The notes under the pieces are model-generated. The model made no database searches, was not told where the DNA came from, and saw only the letters and a program-made list of their open reading frames with translations. Position numbers and translations under genes: made by a program. From CAZEHJ01 sp964512485 (GTDB taxonomy: Bacteria > Bacteroidota > Rhodothermia > Rhodothermales > UBA10348), in assembly GCA_964512485.1 (NCBI GenBank), contig CAZEHJ010000001.1:1-64000 (forward strand): a DNA stretch of 64,000 bases, written 5' to 3'. Below, piece after piece: positions 58,882-64,000 of this stretch (positions within the stretch are counted from its first letter, which is position 1; the number at the start of each line of letters is the position of its first letter).

Positions 58882-61800
58882 ATGAAATTTAAAGTTACCA
58901 TTTCCGCTCTTTTTCTAGCCGCATTTACATTCGGCAGCGCGCAGGCGACTGAACGCTACGCTGAATCCGGTGGACCAGGAGCTGCTCCCTGTACGGTATC
59001 CACTCCAGGATCCCGTTGTACGCTGGCAGCCGCCATTGCGGCATCTGATCCAGGAGATACGATTAATCTGCTGTTCGGAACGTATACCGTTGGTGAAATT
59101 GACATCACCAAAGATTTTCTGACGATTCGGGGTCCAAACTATTTGAAGCATGCGGATGGTACTACGGACGGTGCGCGTGACCCCGAAGCTGAATTCACCG
59201 GATCTGGGCATGAGTACATCTTCGGCATCGGTGCCCACAATGTCACGATTGAAGGCATCGAGATTGACACTTCAGGCTCTACCGATACCTGGGCCGGTAT
59301 CCGAATCTTGGTGGGCGGTTGGGATCGCTGGGCAATCCGCAACAACTTGATCCATGATATCGATGACATGAAAGACGTTCCGGGCTCCGGCGTGTCGAAC
59401 TTTTCTTTCGGGATCTATGGGGATGCTCAAACAACAGCCGGTTCACTTTCGATGACCGGTGGCAGTATCCACGGCAACTACATTCACACGCTCGGCTTCG
59501 GTTCTCATGTTGGAGGAGCCAACGTCACGTCAGGTGTTGGTATTTATCTGGAAGGCGTTGAAGGAGATGTAGACGATTGCGACTACATCAATGTGTTTAC
59601 GTGTGGTGTTTGGATTTACGACAATGACTTTGAACACCTGTACACCGGACAGAGCCAAGTTCTGCAGGGCATAACAACACCGGGCGGTAAAGAATATTCC
59701 CATGGTGTATTTGTTGCCCAGGATTCAGAAAATACGCTTCCAAACAACGGTGTTTGGGTTGGTGGAAACACAACGCTTGGTCCAGTTGCAGATGGCAACA
59801 TGTATCTGGATGACGATTCGGCCACTCACGGGACTCCCGACGAGAAACTTGAAATTGGAGTTCGAGTGGGTGTGGGTGGATCTATGATCAATGAAATCAA
59901 CGGTGACTTCAACGTTGAAACAGTCGCAATGGTTGTGAATGAAGGAAGAGCGGCGACCGTAAGCGAACTGATCCTGGCTCCATTCTTCAAATCTCTGTTC
60001 CCTCGCGTATTTGGAGAAGGCACAGACCTGTACACGCGCTGGAATGCAGATGCAAAAGACCTGTCTGATGCTTCGGCGACAATCGTTGAGGTTGCATTGA
60101 CGGGTGCGGATGTGGATCTGACCGTTCGACCACAAGGTTCGTCTGCGTCTTACAAGGTGTCTCTCGACAACGGCGGTGATTTCAACCTTCGTTTCGGTGC
60201 CAGGCTTCTCTTCAGTGCGCCTCTCGCAAACGGCGTTGATGGTGTGAACACAGTAAAACTGTTCGGTACAACCGGCGATGACCTGCTCACAGTTGACTTC
60301 AACAATGGCAATCCAATCCCGAACAAGGTGGTCGCCGGCTTGACGTTCAATCCTGATTCGGCCGCTGTTAATGGTGGTTTCGACGGGATTGCCCTTCGCG
60401 GGGATGAGCAGCTGGATTATGAAACCGTAGTCATGACAGCTGCAGATGCGGGGACCATCCACTTTAATCCCGATGCCCCGGCAGCGGATGAGCCACCAGT
60501 CGGATTTACGACACTCGTTTCAGGCGGCCAGCTTGTATTTGACAACCTTGAGCCAATTGATGACGTGCTGATCGTGAACACCAAATATTCGGTTGTTGCG
60601 ACAGATGATGTGGACAACGAAATCAACATTATCAACGGCCCCTTCCGGTTTGGGTTTGACACGTTCCAGATCAATTCTGGCGCCGTCAAAACCTTCGAAG
60701 AAATCAATTTTGCGAACAAGAAAAATGTCCACATCTACGGAGCAGATGATACTGGAGCGCCTGGCGATGGTGATGACGTTTTCACCGTCTTTACCGAAGA
60801 CGGCGACGCTCCTGACCTGATCTTGTCCCTGACCCTCTGGGGTGGTAGCGATTTTGGAGGCGGTGCCGCTGAGCCGGATGACGCTTCCGATGATTATTTC
60901 GTCGTTCGCCCATCCAAGGATTATCAGATTACGGTCGACGGCGGCGAGTTTGATTCAGGAGACTACTTGTTCCTGGATTGTGCCAACACGCATGACACAT
61001 GTCAACCGTCGTTGTTGCATGCGGATCTTATCACGGCAGTACCCTCGGTAGATGGTGATACCGGTGCAGCTATTACCGGTTTTGAGACCGTTTTTTATAG
61101 GGACATTGAAACCGCTCCAAGTGATCTGACCGGAAATGACATCGTCATCAAGAAGGAGTTGGTTGGGTTTGCCGCAAGTGGTGCCCATCCCGGCGATGAC
61201 CTGGAATACCGTGTTACGCTCTACAACTTCACAGGAGGTGCTCTCGATCTTGCTTCAGGTGATTCTCTGTGGGTGACCGATGCGATTGATCATAGACTTT
61301 CCCTGATTGAACAAAGTGTCGTTACAGAAGCTGGAACTGTCGACGTTACCTCGAATCGTTCCATGCTCTGGCTGCTCGAAGGCTTCACGTTCGCGGATAA
61401 AGATTCGATTTCGATGACGTACGATGTAATCGTAAACACGTTGATTACCACCGGCGATATCACCAACTACGCTTCCATTCTAAACGCCGACGATGAGGAC
61501 GAGCAGAACTTGAGTGCCTTCATTACAGGCGGTGCGTATTACGAGCATTATGCCAAAGTTGATTTGGAATTGCTCGATGTCTTTGGGTACCCGTTGAAAG
61601 CTGCCATTAATACCGCTCTGTTTTTCGAGACAGAAGCTGGCCCACGTTATATGGTGGGCCTCAACGGCGGCGCCAAGGACCCAACTGCTTTCGGACTGGG
61701 TGCGGTACTCTGCCGAGTCCCGGATCGGAATCAGGCCGTTGGCTGGGATGGCGGATTGGGTAATCTGTGGTACTCTTGTGGTGAGGGACTACCTTCGAAC

Positions 61801-62910
61801 GGTGGTATTCCTGAACCCCTGATCGTCACAGACATGTATCTGGATTCAGCTGATCGAATCTGGCTGTCAAGCTGGGGCCACTCGGGTCTCTTCTACAGCG
61901 ACGACGGCGGTCAGACATGGACCGACGCCATGGTTGACCTTTCAGGTGGACAGGGCGGCGCTCCGGATGGCATTGCAGATGGATTTGCTCAGATCTATGC
62001 GATTACGGAAGATATCCTGGGTACGCTGTTCATCTCGGCCAATACGGGTGATGTTTATCGTTCCTTCGACCGTGGTGTAACCTGGCAAAGAGCCAAGCAG
62101 CTTCCCATGGGATCTGCAGACACCGCTTTTTCCATGCAGGCAGACCCAACGCTCCCGGGTACCCTTTATGCCGGTACTTTTGGTGATTCGCTTTATGTCA
62201 CCAATGATTTCGGTGAGACATGGACGAGGCCAGATGGCACTGATCTGGGAAGCGGATATATCTTTGATATTGAGTTCGATCCGCTTTCAGGTAATCTCTT
62301 TGTTGGTACGGCTCTGGGCATCTATTACTCACCCGATGGTGGTGACACCTGGACCGGACTGAACTCAGCGTTCCCTATCCCTGCCAAGCCGCCAGAAGTG
62401 CGGAACATTGCTTTCGACGAAAACGGCGTACTCTTCGCTTCAACCTGGGGTCAGGGTGTATGGACGTCGGTCGACTGGCAAGCCACATCTCTTGCAGAGT
62501 TTGCTCTGAAGACTTCAAACGTGATCGATATCACAATGTCCGATGGCAGGGTGTATATCCTTACAGATACGGGTGAATATCTGAGCGTGGAATATGACGC
62601 TTCGTTCTCTTCCGTGGACATCGAAGAAGATGGTGTCGAGATCCCACGTGGCTTCACACTGGATCAGAACTACCCGAATCCGTTCAATCCTGTCACAACG
62701 ATACAGTTTACTCTTCCGGAGACGGCTGACATCAACCTGACGGTATTTGACATACTTGGCCGTCAGGTTGCCGTTCTCGTGAACGGACAACTGAGCTCCG
62801 GCCGCCATTCGGTTAACTTCCAGGCGTCAAGCCTCCCAAGCGGTATTTATCTATACCGACTGACGACACCTGGTGGATCAGTAGCTCAGAAAATGATCCT
62901 GCTGAAATAA
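58882..62910 (+). CDS. Giant T9SS-secreted protein: beta-helix, DUF11-like, BNR propeller
   Basis: A 1342-residue exported protein. Signal peptide (about 1-23). Residues about 30-300 are a right-handed parallel beta-helix (GIGAHNVTIEGIEIDTSGS, NNLIHDID, GNYIHTLG). About 300-750 is a beta-rich stretch of unknown fold. About 754-870 resembles a DUF11/CARDB-type repeat domain (LEYRVTLYNFTGGALDLASG). About 890-1240 carries BNR/Asp-box repeats (YSDDGGQTW, FDRGVTWQRA, NDFGETWTRP, SPDGGDTWTGL). The last about 85 residues (NYPNPFNPVTTIQF ... GIYLYRLT) are the type IX sorting domain. Function unknown: adhesin- or polysaccharide-directed by architecture only. A tandem paralogue follows. Confidence 0.87.
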   Translation: MKFKVTISALFLAAFTFGSAQATERYAESGGPGAAPCTVSTPGSRCTLAAAIAASDPGDTINLLFGTYTVGEIDITKDFLTIRGPNYLKHADGTTDGARDPEAEFTGSGHEYIFGIGAHNVTIEGIEIDTSGSTDTWAGIRILVGGWDRWAIRNNLIHDIDDMKDVPGSGVSNFSFGIYGDAQTTAGSLSMTGGSIHGNYIHTLGFGSHVGGANVTSGVGIYLEGVEGDVDDCDYINVFTCGVWIYDNDFEHLYTGQSQVLQGITTPGGKEYSHGVFVAQDSENTLPNNGVWVGGNTTLGPVADGNMYLDDDSATHGTPDEKLEIGVRVGVGGSMINEINGDFNVETVAMVVNEGRAATVSELILAPFFKSLFPRVFGEGTDLYTRWNADAKDLSDASATIVEVALTGADVDLTVRPQGSSASYKVSLDNGGDFNLRFGARLLFSAPLANGVDGVNTVKLFGTTGDDLLTVDFNNGNPIPNKVVAGLTFNPDSAAVNGGFDGIALRGDEQLDYETVVMTAADAGTIHFNPDAPAADEPPVGFTTLVSGGQLVFDNLEPIDDVLIVNTKYSVVATDDVDNEINIINGPFRFGFDTFQINSGAVKTFEEINFANKKNVHIYGADDTGAPGDGDDVFTVFTEDGDAPDLILSLTLWGGSDFGGGAAEPDDASDDYFVVRPSKDYQITVDGGEFDSGDYLFLDCANTHDTCQPSLLHADLITAVPSVDGDTGAAITGFETVFYRDIETAPSDLTGNDIVIKKELVGFAASGAHPGDDLEYRVTLYNFTGGALDLASGDSLWVTDAIDHRLSLIEQSVVTEAGTVDVTSNRSMLWLLEGFTFADKDSISMTYDVIVNTLITTGDITNYASILNADDEDEQNLSAFITGGAYYEHYAKVDLELLDVFGYPLKAAINTALFFETEAGPRYMVGLNGGAKDPTAFGLGAVLCRVPDRNQAVGWDGGLGNLWYSCGEGLPSNGGIPEPLIVTDMYLDSADRIWLSSWGHSGLFYSDDGGQTWTDAMVDLSGGQGGAPDGIADGFAQIYAITEDILGTLFISANTGDVYRSFDRGVTWQRAKQLPMGSADTAFSMQADPTLPGTLYAGTFGDSLYVTNDFGETWTRPDGTDLGSGYIFDIEFDPLSGNLFVGTALGIYYSPDGGDTWTGLNSAFPIPAKPPEVRNIAFDENGVLFASTWGQGVWTSVDWQATSLAEFALKTSNVIDITMSDGRVYILTDTGEYLSVEYDASFSSVDIEEDGVEIPRGFTLDQNYPNPFNPVTTIQFTLPETADINLTVFDILGRQVAVLVNGQLSSGRHSVNFQASSLPSGIYLYRLTTPGGSVAQKMILLK

Positions 62911-62936
62911 GAAGTCGTAAGACTTACCTGGTCTCT

Positions 62937-62987
62937 AAAAGGGGCGGCGACGGGCGATTATAAATCGCCATGATCGCCGCCCCTTTT
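62937..62987 (+). terminator. Strong intrinsic terminator after the giant gene
   Basis: AAAAGGGGCGGCGA (62937-62950) pairs with TCGCCGCCCCTTTT (62974-62987), 14 bp perfect, with an inner hairpin GGCGATT-ATA-AATCGCC-type stem. The stem runs directly into U residues, 26 bp after the stop. The A-tract on the left lets it act on both strands. Confidence 0.9.
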
Positions 62988-63235
62988 GCATTGATAGCAT
63001 GGTTGGGCTGTGCTTTTTCAAAGTGTTGTGTCTCGGCGGGTGACAGAGCTTCCTTTTAAGCCTTGGTCACACCAAGGGCCTCGATTTAATTCTCGAAACC
63101 GATCGCGAATTCGGGAAAAAAGACCGTTCCCTTTCTTAGTCAGCAGCGCGAAGTGGATCAAACCGCCCCGTTTCGTACTGCTGTATTAAATCCTACCAGT
63201 TCTCAAGAACAGTATCGCGAGGGAGCGATTCTATC
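62988..63235. other. Intergenic region before the second giant gene
   Basis: About 250 bp with no gene. It is the probable leader and promoter region of the paralogue; TGTATTAAATCC near 63181 is a weak -7-like string. No other structure stands out. Confidence 0.55.
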
Positions 63236-64000
63236 ATGAAAATCAGATTAGTTACTACAGCGGTCCTTCTGACGATGCTTCTTGCATCGCAAGCCAAGGC
63301 TGCAGATCGAGATGTTATAGCAGTCGGCGGTGCCGTCGCCGGGACGTGTATAAGTCCTGCCTTGGCTTGTACGCTAACGTATGCCCTATCTGTCGCAGAT
63401 CCGGGAGATACCATCGTTCTGGCTGGAGGGACCTATACGGAAGGTACTGTCGACATTACGTTGGACTTCCTGACGATACGGGGGCCTCATTTTGCAGTGC
63501 TCGGTACCGGTGTCCGCGTTGGCCCGGCATTGTTTACGGGTTCGGGTCATGAATACATCTTTGGTATCGGAGCCCACAACGTCACGATAGAAGGAATCGA
63601 CATAGATACTTCTGGCTCAACGGATACGTGGACTGGTATCAGAATTCTCTCCGGTGGTTGGGATCGCTGGACGATCAGCAACAATCTGATCAGTGAGATC
63701 GACGATAAACTCACTACGGACACCTCAAATTTTTCGTTCGGTATCTACGGAGATGCGCAAACGACGTCTGGGTCAGATACAATGACTGGTGGTCTGATTA
63801 CAGGAAACTACATCCACACGCTCGGAGACAGTGGGCACCTTATTGGTGCCAACGTCACTTCCGGTGTGGGTATTTTTCTCGAAGGTCTTGAAGGCGACGT
63901 AGATCTGTGTGACCCTATCAATCGATTCGATTGTGGAGTATGGATTCACACCAACACATTTGAAGACTTCAAAGTAGGCCAGAATCAGACCCTGCAGGGT
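63236..64000 (+). CDS. Giant secreted beta-helix protein, paralogue, partial (cut by window end)
   Basis: At least 255 residues are readable before the window ends, with no stop. Signal peptide MKIRLVTTAVLLTMLLASQA, then a beta-helix closely matching the preceding protein: GSGHEYIFGIGAHNVTIEGI, DTSGSTDTW, GGWDRW, NFSFGIYGDAQTT, GNYIHTLG and ANVTSGVGI. Differences at synonymous positions are many, so the duplication is old or under protein-level selection. The start is the ATG at 63236. Whether it also ends in a BNR propeller and sorting domain is outside the window. Confidence 0.88.
   Translation, partial: MKIRLVTTAVLLTMLLASQAKAADRDVIAVGGAVAGTCISPALACTLTYALSVADPGDTIVLAGGTYTEGTVDITLDFLTIRGPHFAVLGTGVRVGPALFTGSGHEYIFGIGAHNVTIEGIDIDTSGSTDTWTGIRILSGGWDRWTISNNLISEIDDKLTTDTSNFSFGIYGDAQTTSGSDTMTGGLITGNYIHTLGDSGHLIGANVTSGVGIFLEGLEGDVDLCDPINRFDCGVWIHTNTFEDFKVGQNQTLQG

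Overview
The window looks like a chromosomal segment of a bacterium from the Bacteroidota/Rhodothermota (FCB) side of the tree, probably marine. Two proteins (the multicopper oxidase near 38.5-40.2 kb and the giant secreted protein at 58.9-62.9 kb) end in type IX secretion sorting domains, the larger one with the NYPNPFNP signature. A DUF4292 lipoprotein sits between a TPR protein and an M23-type protein, an order I remember from Bacteroidota. Several promoters carry TAnnTTTG-like -7 boxes rather than a classical TATAAT. Base composition appears close to 50% GC. The genus cannot be named from the sequence. I saw no tRNA, rRNA, CRISPR array, transposase, prophage or defence island. The left end contains a 100-N assembly gap inside a structured repeat.

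Left part (0.4-15.5 kb) is mostly housekeeping: mtaB diverging from psd-pssA (phosphatidylethanolamine synthesis); purS-clpS; an RlpA/SPOR cell-wall protein; yigZ against rnhA; obg-dprA; rluD; ptsN-hisS; lgt; a DDAH-type hydrolase; rlmB. The middle (15.7-31.5 kb) is envelope-rich: an M1-peptidase-like protein without its zinc site, overlapping a YbhN-type membrane protein; LolA; a class V aminotransferase; a putative molybdenum carrier; hisA; metG facing lpdA; an RpiB with an N-terminal extension; and the TPR / DUF4292 / EnvC-like cluster.

From 31.7 to 47.3 kb come a glutamate-cysteine-ligase-like protein fused to CBS domains, exported hydrolases (amidohydrolase, M28 peptidase, muramoyl amidase), the T9SS multicopper oxidase, two outer-membrane beta-barrels, a one-component Ser/Thr kinase with TPRs followed by a double-ABM protein, and a STAS plus SpoIIE-phosphatase partner-switching pair. 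At 47.4-51.0 kb lies a heterodimeric ABC exporter with one degenerate ATPase site. An arsenic module (arsR-arsM) follows at 51.1-52.4 kb, then a thioredoxin-TPR protein and a PD40 propeller lipoprotein.

The most system-like locus is 54.5-58.6 kb: a perfect 16-bp DtxR/MntR-type palindrome upstream of a TroA-family metal ABC transporter in which both permeases carry C-terminal winged-helix tails, recalling the chlamydial YtgC-R permease-repressor fusion. The window ends in two tandem paralogous giant secreted beta-helix proteins, the second cut off by the window end.

A recurring structural oddity is long perfect hairpins placed inside 3' coding ends or with the stop codon in the loop (3.96, 6.27, 9.03, 15.69, 19.28, 21.77, 25.70, 30.23 and 35.03 kb), mostly without a U-tract.
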